A stretch of 64,000 nt of DNA, taken from contig NZ_JALKCU010000008.1 in NCBI RefSeq assembly GCF_023540835.1, positions 1 through 64,000 of the forward strand, read 5' to 3'. The position numbers were made by a program, and so were the translations under genes. The notes beneath the pieces are model-generated. The model was not told the origin of the DNA and searched no databases. It saw only the letters and a program-made list of their open reading frames with translations. Position 1 is the first letter of the stretch. Every line of letters starts with the position of its first letter. The DNA is from Marivivens geojensis. GTDB taxonomy: Bacteria; Pseudomonadota; Alphaproteobacteria; Rhodobacterales; Rhodobacteraceae. Positions 1 to 8,926 of this stretch are shown here, in pieces.

Positions 1-143
1 AGAATGGTGTCCGCAAGATTGTCGCTGATTTTGTCAAAGCGCATCAGCCAAAATCATTTGACGTCGCCTATCAACGGTCTGATTTGTTGGAAGAACGTCG
101 CGATGTCCTGCAGAGGTGGGCAGATTATGTCAGCGCTGATTGA
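1..143 (+). CDS. Tyrosine integrase, C-terminal end (partial)
   Basis: The gene runs in from the left edge in the frame that begins at base 3 and stops with TGA at 141-143. The visible 46 residues end in a stretch containing VAYQRSDLLEERR and then a tryptophan-rich tail (RWADY). This is the usual C-terminus of P4-type phage/island tyrosine recombinases, in which the tyrosine of the AYxRxDLxExRR motif is the catalytic nucleophile. Only this tail is visible, so the catalytic Arg and His residues cannot be checked. The next gene starts inside it (ATG at 127). Together with the AlpA-type regulator downstream it suggests an integrated element whose other end lies at the tRNA-like site near 4053. 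Confidence 0.7.
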   Translation, partial: NGVRKIVADFVKAHQPKSFDVAYQRSDLLEERRDVLQRWADYVSAD

Positions 144-684
144 CCGTATTAAAAAGGGAAGATCACGACCAACCTGGCGAGGTATGAGCCGGGAGGACTT
201 GGTAGTCGCGGTTCGGGCGGAACGTGGAGATACTAACGTTGCACTGAATATCGATTGGGAGAGTATGCTCTTTGGTTTCCTGCGCGATAATGATGAAGCA
301 TTATTGAGCCTGGATTTTCACAGCACTCCGACAGAGGGAACGAAGCGCGCAGTCGCACGAGCCCTCAAGGAGCGTATTTCTGTGCCTTCTGACCTTCTTG
401 CGTGGCTCGGAGCTGAGATATTGGAGCCAGCTAAGAAGAAGCGAGGCCGGCGTTTAAAGACTTTTCGCAATCACGAGCTCTGGCGTCTGGTAAAGATTGT
501 TCACGAGAATACAAACCTGCCAATTGATGATGCGAGCCATATCGCGCCCGATACAGCAATTGCTGTGGTTGCAGAAGCGTTTGGGATGGAGCAGTCGACC
601 GCGTTCGATGCGTATTACGATTATAATCGATTGCTAAATAGAAAAAATGCTGAGGCCTCCCACGTAGGGAAAAAAGAAGGATAA
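127..684 (+). CDS. Hypothetical protein of the integrated element
   Basis: An open frame of 185 residues from ATG 127, which follows a purine-rich AGAGGTGGG and overlaps the end of the integrase gene by 17 bases. The frame is open further upstream to base 4, but there it runs through the integrase coding sequence, so the later start is preferred. The product is charged and mainly helical. It has a basic patch (PAKKKRGRR) at about two-thirds of its length and no recognisable catalytic motif, signal peptide or membrane segment. I do not recognise the family. Its position between integrase and AlpA suggests an element-specific accessory or regulatory role, but this is inference. Confidence 0.55.
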   Translation: MSALIDRIKKGRSRPTWRGMSREDLVVAVRAERGDTNVALNIDWESMLFGFLRDNDEALLSLDFHSTPTEGTKRAVARALKERISVPSDLLAWLGAEILEPAKKKRGRRLKTFRNHELWRLVKIVHENTNLPIDDASHIAPDTAIAVVAEAFGMEQSTAFDAYYDYNRLLNRKNAEASHVGKKEG

Positions 685-758
685 TTATCCCGTCGTCACA
701 GACCCTTCGGGGGTGACTACGTTCAGTCGCATACAGTTCACCTTGCACAGGAGCTACT

Positions 759-950
759 ATGCGCCCAACTCGAATTATCCGCCTGAAAGAGGCCCTTTAC
801 CGCACAGGTTACACTCGTGCGGGCTGGTATCGCGCTATGCATCGCGATCCGCTTTTCCCTCAGCCTGTCAAACTAAGCAAGCGTTGCATCGGGTTTCGCG
901 AGGCTGACATCGATGCATTGATTAAGCGTCTATCTTCCCAGCCTGATTGA
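759..950 (+). CDS. AlpA family DNA-binding regulator
   Basis: 63 residues, preceded by AGGAG at 748-752. The sequence has the AlpA/excisionase layout: RIIRLKEAL, then a helix-turn-helix ending in WYRAM, then the typical FPQPVKLSKRCIGFREADI segment and a short C-terminal helix. AlpA proteins are small winged-helix activators or excisionases that control integrase genes of P4-like elements and phage satellites. Its place just downstream of a tyrosine integrase supports that role here. The DNA-binding assignment is firm. Whether it acts as an activator or as an excision factor cannot be told. Confidence 0.85.
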   Translation: MRPTRIIRLKEALYRTGYTRAGWYRAMHRDPLFPQPVKLSKRCIGFREADIDALIKRLSSQPD

Positions 951-1057
951 GATTGTCTGGTCGCTGCAATCTCCCAATTTTCCACTTTAACGTTCCGTGA
1001 AAATTCAACTGAAACAGTTGGATGGACGGAAAACTTAACCTTAACGGAGGGACTTTT

Positions 1058-1642
1058 ATGTCTACGCACGAAACCGCAAACCCGTTTGACCCAGAGCAAT
1101 TCCGTGTCACTGACACTTTGGGAATTACTGGCGACGGTATCAAAAAAGAACTGACGCGTATCCGTGTCGGTAAACCGAAAAAATCTTCCTTCTTCCGAGT
1201 TCACCCCAATGAGTCTTATCGCATTCCGGTAAGTGTGATTGAGGACCACAGCGGGGGTATGAAAGAAGAGTATCTCGTCATGCCCCACATGGCGCTTCAA
1301 TACGCTGAGGAAACGACGCCGAAACTTCTCGTTCTGTGTGTCGATAAGATGGGTATCCCGTTTTTGTGGCTCGCTCCGCGTGTTGATGCCACAAGCCCGA
1401 TGCGAGCCAACCTCTGGAATGAAACAGCTTTGAAGGGGCTTGATCTCGCTCTGACGAAGTGGGTGCGTCTTTCCGCTAACATGCATGAAGGCTGCTATAA
1501 TGTGCATACTGCGGGTGAAGAACCTGAGCCAGTTTGGCCCGAGCTGACAATGGCGCAATTGATGGAATTGGGTTTTGGGGAGGAGAGGGTCATCCGCAGT
1601 GATCAGCACCCGCTCATACGCCAGCTGTTGGGGCGCGATTGA
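1058..1642 (+). CDS. Hypothetical protein upstream of phage-type DNA polymerase
   Basis: 194 residues from ATG 1058, preceded by a strong GGAGG at 1046-1050. The longer frame from 1022 lacks such a site. The stop codon overlaps the polymerase ATG (TGATG at 1640-1644), so the two are translationally coupled. The protein is soluble, with KKSSFFRVHP near residue 40 and an alternation of strands and short helices, and no signal peptide. I do not recognise it with certainty. Coupling to a DNA polymerase suggests a replication accessory protein, for example a single-stranded DNA-binding or processivity protein. This is inference from position only. Confidence 0.7.
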   Translation: MSTHETANPFDPEQFRVTDTLGITGDGIKKELTRIRVGKPKKSSFFRVHPNESYRIPVSVIEDHSGGMKEEYLVMPHMALQYAEETTPKLLVLCVDKMGIPFLWLAPRVDATSPMRANLWNETALKGLDLALTKWVRLSANMHEGCYNVHTAGEEPEPVWPELTMAQLMELGFGEERVIRSDQHPLIRQLLGRD

Positions 1643-3372
1643 TGGACTGGATGCAATCGTATAAATCGATCTTTGTGTTGGACTTTGAGTTCATAGCTAA
1701 TGACGGCGAGCGACCAACTCCAGTTTGCATGGTGGTGACAAATGTCACCACCAACACCACCACGAAGTATTGGCTAGATCAGCTTGATAAGTGCCCGTTC
1801 CCAACTGGCTCTGAGCATCTGTTCGTTGGATATTTTGCATCTGCTGAATGGGGCTGCTTCCTGCAGCTCGGATGGGAAATACCTGAGAGGATTATCGATC
1901 TTTATGCTGAATTCCGTTTGCACATGAATGGCCGCCTTGCCGCTGCTCGGGGCAATGGTCTCATCAGTGCATGCAAGAGTTTCGGTATCCGCGTGATGGA
2001 AACTTCAGAGAAGAATGCAATGAGAGACTTGATCGGTGCGGGCGGACCTTGGACGGAACAGCAGCGTAATTCCATCCTCGATTATTGTGCGGCAGATGTG
2101 GAGATTACCGCAAAGCTCTTTTTGAAAATGTGGCCCATTTTTGCCCCAACAGAGGTAAAGCTTGGCCAGGCTTTGTTTAGAGGTCGATACACAGCAGCTG
2201 TCGCGCGTATGGAGCATGCCGGTGTCCCAATGGATGTAGAGCTTCACGAGCAGCTCTTAGAGCGTTGGCCTTTAATAAAAGATCGCCTGATTGCCGAGGT
2301 TGATAAGGACTATGGTGTCTATCAAGGCGCCGTCTTTAAAACATCCTTGTTTGAAGCGTGGCTAAAAATGCAGGCAATTTCTTGGCCTCGCACTGCAAAT
2401 GGAAAGCCTAAGTTAGATGATGCAACGTTTCGCGATCTTGCGTTGAAGCATCCTCAGTTAAGCGCTTTACGTGAATTGCGGAAGACAATGTCGCAAATGC
2501 AAACCCTTAAGCTTGCTGTCGGCAAGGATGGGCGCAACCGGACGTTACTTGGCCCCTTCGGGTCGAAGACCGGGCGCAACCAGCCGTCAACCACTCGCTT
2601 CATCTTTGGGAATGCGGCTTGGTTTCGGTCGCTAATAAAGCCTTCTCCAGGACACGGCCTGGCCTATGTGGATTACTCCAGTCAGGAGATTGCAATCGCG
2701 GCAGCTTTAAGTGGCGATCAAAACATGTGGGCAGCATACAGCTCAGGTGACCCCTACATGGCATTTGCTATACAGGCTGGACTGGCGCCCGAGGGAGCAA
2801 CAAAGGCAACCCACAAAGATATCCGTAATCAGTGCAAGCAGATTGTGCTGGGTGTGGGATATGGCATGGGTGCCGAAGCAATGGCGGGCGCTGGTGGCAT
2901 TTATGTCGTTCAAGCGCGTGCATTACTGCAAAGTCACAAGATGACTTATCGGAAGTTCTGGGCTTGGGCCGAAAGAAATCAGCTTCACGCGTTAATGCAA
3001 GACACGTTGCGCACCCCGTTGGGTTGGGAGATCAGGTTAGCTGATGACCCTGATCCAAATGAGAGAAGCTTGCTGAATTGGCCGATGCAATCAACCGGAG
3101 CTGATATCATGCGTTTGGCGGCGTGTCTGCTGACAGAGGCAGGTATCGAGGTCTGTTGTCCTGTGCATGACGCGTTCTTGGTTGGATATTCTTTGGGGGA
3201 TCAGGAGCGGGTTGTTCGGGAAACCTGTAATTTGATGGTTGAAGCTTCCCGAATTGTTTTGGGAGCTGAGTATCCCTGTCGGGTGGATGTCGAAGCGATC
3301 AGTTACCCAGACCGATATTCCGACGAGCGTGGTGAGGCGATGTTCGCGCAGGTCTCACGGCTTCTCGAGTAA
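1642..3372 (+). CDS. Family A DNA polymerase with 3'-5' exonuclease domain
   Basis: 576 residues from ATG 1642. The N-terminus carries a DEDD-type proofreading exonuclease: LDFEF near residue 12 (Exo I) and DYCAADV near residue 150 (Exo III). The C-terminal half is a polymerase A domain with motif A VDYSSQEIAIAAAL (catalytic Asp344), motif B KQIVLGVGYGMG, and motif C VHDAF (Asp510). There is no N-terminal 5' nuclease domain, so this is a phage- or element-type enzyme and not the cellular PolA (over 900 residues). It is coupled to the preceding gene and probably replicates the integrated element. The TTG at 1639 is less likely as start because ATG 1642 overlaps the upstream stop. Confidence 0.93.
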   Translation: MDWMQSYKSIFVLDFEFIANDGERPTPVCMVVTNVTTNTTTKYWLDQLDKCPFPTGSEHLFVGYFASAEWGCFLQLGWEIPERIIDLYAEFRLHMNGRLAAARGNGLISACKSFGIRVMETSEKNAMRDLIGAGGPWTEQQRNSILDYCAADVEITAKLFLKMWPIFAPTEVKLGQALFRGRYTAAVARMEHAGVPMDVELHEQLLERWPLIKDRLIAEVDKDYGVYQGAVFKTSLFEAWLKMQAISWPRTANGKPKLDDATFRDLALKHPQLSALRELRKTMSQMQTLKLAVGKDGRNRTLLGPFGSKTGRNQPSTTRFIFGNAAWFRSLIKPSPGHGLAYVDYSSQEIAIAAALSGDQNMWAAYSSGDPYMAFAIQAGLAPEGATKATHKDIRNQCKQIVLGVGYGMGAEAMAGAGGIYVVQARALLQSHKMTYRKFWAWAERNQLHALMQDTLRTPLGWEIRLADDPDPNERSLLNWPMQSTGADIMRLAACLLTEAGIEVCCPVHDAFLVGYSLGDQERVVRETCNLMVEASRIVLGAEYPCRVDVEAISYPDRYSDERGEAMFAQVSRLLE

Positions 3373-3389
3373 GTGCACACAAAGGCTGA

Positions 3390-3413
3390 TTTCGGCCCAA
3401 GGTTAGGCCGAAA
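3390..3413. other. Hairpin downstream of the polymerase gene
   Basis: An 8-bp perfect inverted repeat, TTTCGGCC (3390-3397) and GGCCGAAA (3406-3413), starts 18 bases after the polymerase stop. No T-run follows, so it is a weak terminator candidate or an mRNA-stabilising hairpin. Confidence 0.4.
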
Positions 3414-3476
3414 CCTTCCGACCCGGTGTAACTTACTCATTTACTTATCCTCTATTATATTGAGGGGTATCTTGAG

Positions 3477-3854
3477 ATGGTTCGACCCTACAACACACCA
3501 AAGCGTTACCTCTGTCTGAATTTGGACGGGTGTGGTCAGATTTTGCCAGACTGGCTGATGGTCTTTTGTGAGATCGCACGGCAGGTTCGGGTTCAGAAAA
3601 TTGGTCCCGGTGGTGAATTAGAGTTAAGGTCGCCGATTTGGAGCTCCGCGGGTGTAGAGACTTTAGATCGCCGAAAGAAGATATTGGCTCACCTGGAAGC
3701 TAAGGTGCCTCCTCAAATGCTTCGATTTAGCCGCAGGAAAGGGCGATCGCCAATTGCGGTGATTGGGGTTAATTTTGAGGATTGCCTGAGCGGCGGACAG
3801 ACGCTCTCTGGTGCGGTTCATGTCCAGCCCAGTCAGAACCTAAGGCCTGCTTAA
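3477..3854 (+). CDS. Hypothetical protein
   Basis: 125 residues starting at ATG 3477, preceded at 11-15 bases by GAGGGG. It begins MVRPYNTPKRYLCLNLDGCG and contains a basic central stretch around RFSRRKGRSP. No domain is recognised and there is no membrane segment. An AT-rich stretch at about 3438-3462 directly upstream may hold its promoter. It is the last gene before the tRNA-like attachment site and is therefore probably cargo of the integrated element. The coding call rests on length, start site and position only. Confidence 0.5.
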   Translation: MVRPYNTPKRYLCLNLDGCGQILPDWLMVFCEIARQVRVQKIGPGGELELRSPIWSSAGVETLDRRKKILAHLEAKVPPQMLRFSRRKGRSPIAVIGVNFEDCLSGGQTLSGAVHVQPSQNLRPA

Positions 3855-4028
3855 GTGGTGCTTCTACGGAGCGCTCAGGGAGCGTGCGGGTCCTTCTGGA
3901 CGTTTACCCTTGCGGGTGGTTCGGGCCGCTGACTTTGGCTAGCGATGGGGTGTCCTATAGGGAGGTCAACAGGCCCCTCGGAAATTAAGCGAGCCGGTGA
4001 ATTACTTTTGGGTCACCAAAGAACCTCT

Positions 4029-4053
4029 GGTTCGAATCTTGTTGCCACCGCCA
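4029..4053 (+). other. tRNA 3'-end fragment, probable attachment site (att)
   Basis: The 25 bases start GGTTCGAATC and end GCCACCGCCA. They match the 3' part of a tRNA: T-loop TTCGAAT, the 3' strand of the T-stem, a seven-base acceptor strand TGCCACC, discriminator G and an encoded CCA. The bases directly upstream (ending ACCTCT) do not pair to complete the T-stem, and there is no 5' half with D or anticodon arm. This is what remains at one end of an element integrated in a tRNA gene when the crossover lies in the T-loop. G before CCA suggests a serine tRNA. The matching intact tRNA would be outside the window. Confidence 0.5.
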
Positions 4054-4758
4054 CTTCCCCCTTGTCAAAAATAAATACGTCCGCGCTGGGCGTTATTTCC
4101 TTTTTATTTCAAAGGGACTTAGTGATCCTCAAGGGGCTGCTGAGCACGGAACATTGGACGATTTGCGTCTCAAATGTGGTTTTGTCTCAAAAGCACCGAA
4201 CCTGAGTAAGTTTGGGTCTTTGCCATGAAACACATTAGATACAGTTAGTTAGCGGAAATTGGTTGCTATTGAGTTGCGTTCAGCAAATGCATAGGGCTTG
4301 ATCTTCGGAAGATAATAACTGTGTAAAAGCGGTCTATAGCGAAATTAACCCTCGGGAGTTGGGTTGAATCCATTGTGTTTGCGTCAAGTTCCGGCTCGAA
4401 GCGGACATTCGTTCTGCGACGCGGCGGCGATGTCACTCCGACGGGGCGGGCGGGAAGTGTGCATTCGCCGCTTTGCAGCGAGAACCTTGAGATAACACAA
4501 AAGCGGAACTTCAATGCCGAGCAGCCCGGTTGGTCCTCTCCCCGGACGGTGGGGGCCTTCGCTTCGAAGGCGCAATCCGTTTTGGTGGCGGCATGAGGAA
4601 GACGTTTGTTGCTAACCGAGGAGGCGCTTCGACAGTTTTGTCTGCCCAATAGCGGTCTTGAAAGTGGTGATAATTGGCAGCGTGCGTGATTGGCGCTTGT
4701 TGGTTCTATCTGCAGCCCCTAGTTTCAACCCATATCCCTCAGAGAGGACATTTTCGAA
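4054..4758. other. Gene-free stretch of about 700 bases
   Basis: No convincing gene is seen between the att-like site and the restriction locus. Open frames on both strands at 4266-4649 overlap each other, lack good ribosome sites and have the composition of non-coding DNA. The stretch holds one copy of a 14-bp sequence that recurs inverted near 23315. It probably contains the promoter for the small HTH gene and the hsd operon, but no clear -35/-10 pair could be chosen. Confidence 0.5.
4398..4411 (+). repeat. Dispersed 14-bp repeat, copy 1
   Basis: GAAGCGGACATTCG occurs here and in perfect inverted form at 23315-23328, each time in intergenic DNA beside an island border. A weaker relative (GCGAAAGTCCGC) is seen near 15104. 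Similar sequences are, to my memory, scattered in Rhodobacterales intergenic regions as decayed non-coding repeats. Confidence 0.4.
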
Positions 4759-4776
4759 ATACCCAACGAAGACATT

Positions 4777-4953
4777 TTGACCGTGAGAGAACTCGCTGAG
4801 TATCTCAAGATCGCTGAGAAAACGGCATATCGATTGGCATCTGAGGGCAAGGTTCCCGGGTTCAAGGTGGGAAGCGCATGGCGGTTTCGTAAAAGCGAGA
4901 TCGACCGCTGGATTGCCGAGCAGGAACAAAAACAAGAAGGGGAGCAAAAATGA
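4777..4953 (+). CDS. Small excisionase-type HTH protein leading the hsd operon
   Basis: About 58 residues. The sequence [20 protein letters not shown], followed by [20 protein letters not shown] and RWI, is a complete excisionase/MerR-like winged helix. The stop overlaps the hsdM start (ATGA at 4950-4953), so it is the first cistron of the hsd operon. There is no ATG: the frame opens after TAG 4720, and the candidates are TTG 4777, GTG 4783 or a rare ATA/ATT start (4759/4750). AGAGGA at 4742-4747 would fit a start near 4759. Homologues, as I recall them, begin just before the ILTV motif. It probably regulates the restriction operon. The start is uncertain. Confidence 0.75.
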   Translation: MTVRELAEYLKIAEKTAYRLASEGKVPGFKVGSAWRFRKSEIDRWIAEQEQKQEGEQK

Positions 4954-6494
4954 CGGGACAACAACAGGCAGAGGCTTTGCGCCGCGAAATCTGGCAAATT
5001 GCAAACCGCGTGCGGGGCGCGGTTGATGGCTGGGACTTCAAGCAGTTCGTCCTGGGCGCGTTGTTCTATCGCTTCATCAGTGAGAACTTCACAAACTACA
5101 TCGAAGGCGGTGATGACAGCATCGATTATGCTGGCATGTCGGACGCCGACATCCCCGATGAAGCCAAAGTCGATGCGATCAAGACTAAAGGGTACTTTAT
5201 CTATCCCAGCCAGCTTTTTCAAAATGTGGTGAAAAGCGCGAGTAAGAACGACAGCCTGAACACCGACCTAGCGGAAGTCTTTTCGGCGATCGAAGCTTCG
5301 GCCAGCGGCTATCCATCCGAAGAGGATATCATCGGCCTCTTTGCGGATTTTGACACCACCAGCAACCGCCTTGGCAACACGGTGAAGCAAAAGAACGAGC
5401 GTCTGACAGAAGTCCTCAAAGGTGTCGCAGGCCTGCCGTTGAAATTCGACGAAAACGAGGGCGACCTCTTCGGTGATGCCTATGAGTTCCTGATTTCAAA
5501 CTACGCCGCCAACGCGGGCAAATCAGGCGGCGAGTTCTTCACACCGACCCACGTGTCCAAACTCATCGCCAAACTGGCGATGCACAACCAAACAAGCGTC
5601 AACAAGATCTATGATCCGGCGGCGGGGTCTGGGTCGCTGCTTTTGCAGGCCAAGGATGAGTTCGACAAACACATCATCGAAGACGGCTTCTTCGGGCAGG
5701 AGATCAACTACACCACGTACAACCTCGCCCGCATGAACATGTTCCTGCACAACATCAACTATGACAAGTTCAACATCCAGCACGGCAACACGTTGATGGA
5801 GCCGCACTTTGGCGATGACAAGCCTTTTGATGCCATCGTGTCGAACCCCCCTTATTCTGTGAACTGGAAGGGTTCGGACGATCCAACCCTGATCAACGAT
5901 GAGCGTTTCGCCCCCGCAGGTGTGCTTGCCCCGAAGTCGAAGGCGGATTTTGCCTTTGTCCTTCATGCGCTGCATTATCTGTCGGCCAAGGGACGCGCTG
6001 CGATCGTTTGCTTCCCAGGTATCTTTTACCGCGGCGGCGCAGAGCAGAAGATCCGCAAATATCTGGTCGACAACAACTTCGTCGAAACGGTAATCGCCCT
6101 CGCGCCGAACCTGTTTTTCGGCACGACCATCGCGGTGCACATTCTGGTGCTGGCCAAGAACAAGACCGACACAGCGGTGCAGTTCATCGATGCAACGGGG
6201 GAGGAGTTCTTCCGCAAAGGCACGAACAACAACTTCATGGAGGACCGGCACATTGCCGAGATCATGAAGATGTTCGACAACAAAGAGAACGTGCCCCACG
6301 TGGCCGAAACCGTCCCCTACGACACGATTGTTGAGAAAGACTACAACCTGTCGGTCAGCGCCTATGTTGAACCCAAGGACACCCGCGAAGTTGTCGACAT
6401 TGCCAAGCTGAATGCCGATCTGGAAACCACTGTCGCCAAGATCGACCAGCTGCGCGCAGACATCGACGCCATCGTTGCGGAGATCGAGGCATGA
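4950..6494 (+). CDS. hsdM: Type I restriction-modification DNA methyltransferase subunit HsdM
   Basis: 514 residues. With HsdS it forms the adenine N6-methyltransferase that marks self DNA, and with HsdR added the complex restricts foreign DNA. The N-terminal helical domain ([14 protein letters not shown], then [15 protein letters not shown]) is the type IC form known from EcoR124I and EcoprrI. The S-adenosylmethionine motif DPAAGSGSL starts at Asp222 and the catalytic NPPY is at residues 299-302. The length is normal for the family (about 520). It overlaps the upstream HTH gene and the downstream hsdS by ATGA junctions, so the operon is tightly coupled. No defect is visible. Confidence 0.96.
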   Translation: MTGQQQAEALRREIWQIANRVRGAVDGWDFKQFVLGALFYRFISENFTNYIEGGDDSIDYAGMSDADIPDEAKVDAIKTKGYFIYPSQLFQNVVKSASKNDSLNTDLAEVFSAIEASASGYPSEEDIIGLFADFDTTSNRLGNTVKQKNERLTEVLKGVAGLPLKFDENEGDLFGDAYEFLISNYAANAGKSGGEFFTPTHVSKLIAKLAMHNQTSVNKIYDPAAGSGSLLLQAKDEFDKHIIEDGFFGQEINYTTYNLARMNMFLHNINYDKFNIQHGNTLMEPHFGDDKPFDAIVSNPPYSVNWKGSDDPTLINDERFAPAGVLAPKSKADFAFVLHALHYLSAKGRAAIVCFPGIFYRGGAEQKIRKYLVDNNFVETVIALAPNLFFGTTIAVHILVLAKNKTDTAVQFIDATGEEFFRKGTNNNFMEDRHIAEIMKMFDNKENVPHVAETVPYDTIVEKDYNLSVSAYVEPKDTREVVDIAKLNADLETTVAKIDQLRADIDAIVAEIEA

Positions 6495-7729
6495 GCGATC
6501 GGGGCTTTCTGGAAAAGCTGCTGGACGGGGCTTCAGTAGAGTGGCTGCCATTGAACCAAGTATTAGTGCGAGCGAAAGGCACGAAAATCACTGCCGGGCA
6601 GATGAAAGCGCTGAACAAAGAAGGTGCGCCCCTAAAGATATTCGCTGGAGGCAAGACTGTCGCTTATGTGAATTTCGAAGATATTCCCGAGAAGGATATC
6701 AATCTTGCGCCATCGATTATTGTCAAATCTCGTGGAATTATCGAGTTTGAGTATTACGACGAGCCGTTTTCACACAAGAATGAAATGTGGTCATATCATT
6801 CGCCGAACGCTAATATCGCTATCAAGTATGTCTATCACTTTCTGAAATTGAATGAGCCGTATTTCCAAGGCGTTGGCAGCAAAATGCAAATGCCACAGAT
6901 ATCGACGCCAGTTACCGACAACTTTTTGATACCCATCCCATGCCCTGAGGACCAAGAAAAATCGCGCGCGATCCAAGCGGAGATTGTTCGGATTTTGGAT
7001 AGTTTCACCGAGCTGACAGCCGAGCTGACAGCCGAGCTGACAGCCGAGCTTAAGGCCCGCAAGCAGCAATACAACCACTATCGAGATAAACTGCTGAGTT
7101 TTGAGGGTGCGGATGTGGAGTGGAAGAAGTTGGGGGAGGTGGCCACCTTTAGATATGGTCTCGCTGCAAAAGCCAAAGATACGGGAGATGCGCGGTTCAT
7201 CAGAATTTCCGACATTGATGGCAATGGTCAGCTCATTACCGATGGAATAAAGTTCGTTGATTTGGATACTGAAGCGCAGCGGTATATTCTCAAAAGAAAC
7301 GATCTCTTGATGGCGCGCACTGGTGCAACCTTTGGTAAAACGATGATCTTCCGCGAAGATTACCCAGCGGTTTTTGCTGGATTTTTGATAAAGATTGATT
7401 TTGAGAGTGCCGTAAATCCAAGATATCATTGGCATTTCGCGCAAAGCAGCTTTTTTTGGGATCAGGCGAACTCACTTGTTTCAGGAGGTGGTCAGCCGCA
7501 GTTCAACGCAAATGCGCTTCAAAGCGTTAAGCTTCCCATCCCTTTCCCGAACGACCCTGCCAAATCACTTGCGGAACAAGAGCACATCGTTGCCATTCTT
7601 GACCGTTTCGACACGCTGACCACATCGCTCAGCGAGGGCCTGCCGCGTGAGATCAAGTTGCGTCAGCAGCAATATGAATACTACCGCGATCTACTCTTGA
7701 GCTTCCCCAAGCCTGAGGAGGCCGCATAG
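6491..7729 (+). CDS. hsdS: Type I restriction-modification specificity subunit HsdS
   Basis: 412 residues with the usual two target-recognition domains, each followed by a conserved helical segment. The first spacer ends [16 protein letters not shown] and the second ends [16 protein letters not shown]. HsdS sets the bipartite DNA target. Between the first recognition domain and its conserved region lies a run of three ELTA units (DNA repeat at 7010-7045). In the type IC enzymes EcoR124I and EcoR124II (R124/3) the number of TAEL repeats sets the spacer length of the target. The gene overlaps hsdM by 4 bases and ends directly before prrC. The target sequence cannot be read from the protein. Confidence 0.95.
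   Translation: MSDRGFLEKLLDGASVEWLPLNQVLVRAKGTKITAGQMKALNKEGAPLKIFAGGKTVAYVNFEDIPEKDINLAPSIIVKSRGIIEFEYYDEPFSHKNEMWSYHSPNANIAIKYVYHFLKLNEPYFQGVGSKMQMPQISTPVTDNFLIPIPCPEDQEKSRAIQAEIVRILDSFTELTAELTAELTAELKARKQQYNHYRDKLLSFEGADVEWKKLGEVATFRYGLAAKAKDTGDARFIRISDIDGNGQLITDGIKFVDLDTEAQRYILKRNDLLMARTGATFGKTMIFREDYPAVFAGFLIKIDFESAVNPRYHWHFAQSSFFWDQANSLVSGGGQPQFNANALQSVKLPIPFPNDPAKSLAEQEHIVAILDRFDTLTTSLSEGLPREIKLRQQQYEYYRDLLLSFPKPEEAA
7010..7045 (+). repeat. Three perfect 12-bp tandem repeats in hsdS
   Basis: GAGCTGACAGCC is present three times without a mismatch (7010-7021, 7022-7033, 7034-7045), followed by a partial fourth unit GAGCT. It encodes the ELTA repeats in the central helix of HsdS. Loss or gain of one unit by slippage keeps the frame and, in the EcoR124 family, changes the target spacer by one base pair. 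Confidence 0.95.
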
Positions 7730-8926
7730 ATGAGCCAGCCCCTCGAGGAGATCGCACAACAGCTGCATGCAGCCGATAAGAAGGTGCAGTTGATCTATGC
7801 CTTCAACGGCACCGGGAAAACCAGGTTATCCCGTGCCCTGAAAAACCTGATTGCTCCCAAGGCTGAAGACGGTCATGAAGGCGATCTCTCGCGTGAGAAA
7901 ATACTTTATTACAACGCTTTCACCGAGGACCTGTTCTATTGGGACAATGACTTGGAAGGCAATGGAAACGCTAAATTGGTGATCCAGCCGAACACGTTCA
8001 CTGAATGGATCTTGGCCGAGCAAGGGCAAGAGCCAAATATCACCAGGAACTTTCAGCGATACGCCAATGACAAGCTGACGCCCACGTTCAACCAAGAATA
8101 TACAGTTCAAACCAAAGATGAGCTTGGGCAAGACAAAGAGATCGTGATCAAGGCTTTCTCTGAAGTCACATTCTCGGTCGAAGCTGGTGGCGATGAGGAA
8201 ACCGGTAACTTCAAGATATCCAAGGGTGAAGAAAGCAATTTCATCTGGAGCATATTTTTCACCCTCCTTGAAGAAGTGGTATCGGTTCTCAGCATTGCCG
8301 AGGTCGGCGATCGACCAACAGAACAGTTCAATGGGCTGCAGTACGTATTTGTCGATGACCCCGTCAGCTCGCTTGATGAAAACCACTTGATCGAATTGGC
8401 GGTGAACCTGGCGGACCTGATCAAGGCTGCGCCATCGCAGGTGAAATTCGTGATCACCACCCATAACCCTCTATTTTACAACGTTTTACACAACGAGCTT
8501 GACCTAAAAAAGCAGGGTAAGAAAGAAGGGTGCTATCTGCTTGAGCGGATGGAAAATGGGACCTTCAATCTGAACGTCAAATACGGCGATGCGAACAAGA
8601 GTTTTTCCTATCATTTGCATTTGAAGAAGGTGTTGGAGGAGGCGATCGCTGGCAACGCTGTCGAGCGATACCATTTTACGCTGCTTCGAAACCTCTACGA
8701 GAAAACGGCCGGGTTTCTGGGCTACGCACGGTGGAGCGATCTGCTCGACACGGTGGAAGGCAGCAAAGATGCCTACGTCCGGGCAATCAACACTTTCACG
8801 CACTCGGCGCTTTCGAATGAGCAGGTCAGGTATCCTTCAACCGCCGAGAAAAACACTGTGAAGCTCTTATTGGATAACCTGGTGAACAATTACGCATACT
8901 GGCAACAGGATGAACGAAATGGTTGA
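7730..8926 (+). CDS. prrC: PrrC anticodon nuclease (ribotoxin guarding the type IC restriction enzyme)
   Basis: 398 residues, placed between hsdS and hsdR exactly as in the E. coli prr locus, where PrrC (396 residues) cuts tRNA-Lys when a phage inhibits the restriction enzyme EcoprrI. The N-terminal ABC-type NTPase has a P-loop FNGTGKT (25-31), an ABC signature ISKGEES, Walker B with D-loop [10 protein letters not shown] and a switch histidine in TTHNP. The C-terminal RNase domain has the PrrC box [11 protein letters not shown] at 284-294, then Arg320, Glu324 and His358. E. coli PrrC, as I recall it, has the box at 284-294 and the triad Arg320, Glu324, His356. RAINTFTH (351-358) also fits a HEPN-like RxxxxxxH motif. 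The ATG follows the hsdS stop directly, with a GAGGAGG ribosome site. All key residues are intact. Confidence 0.92.
   Translation: MSQPLEEIAQQLHAADKKVQLIYAFNGTGKTRLSRALKNLIAPKAEDGHEGDLSREKILYYNAFTEDLFYWDNDLEGNGNAKLVIQPNTFTEWILAEQGQEPNITRNFQRYANDKLTPTFNQEYTVQTKDELGQDKEIVIKAFSEVTFSVEAGGDEETGNFKISKGEESNFIWSIFFTLLEEVVSVLSIAEVGDRPTEQFNGLQYVFVDDPVSSLDENHLIELAVNLADLIKAAPSQVKFVITTHNPLFYNVLHNELDLKKQGKKEGCYLLERMENGTFNLNVKYGDANKSFSYHLHLKKVLEEAIAGNAVERYHFTLLRNLYEKTAGFLGYARWSDLLDTVEGSKDAYVRAINTFTHSALSNEQVRYPSTAEKNTVKLLLDNLVNNYAYWQQDERNG

Noticed and set aside
3950-4053. Complete tRNA or tmRNA gene ending at 4053
   Set aside because: No D-arm, anticodon arm or matching 5' acceptor strand can be folded; only the 3' 25 bases fit a tRNA.
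5523-6551. 342-codon open frame on the minus strand inside hsdM
   Set aside because: It is the antisense shadow of the intact hsdM gene, has no ribosome site and shows no domain.
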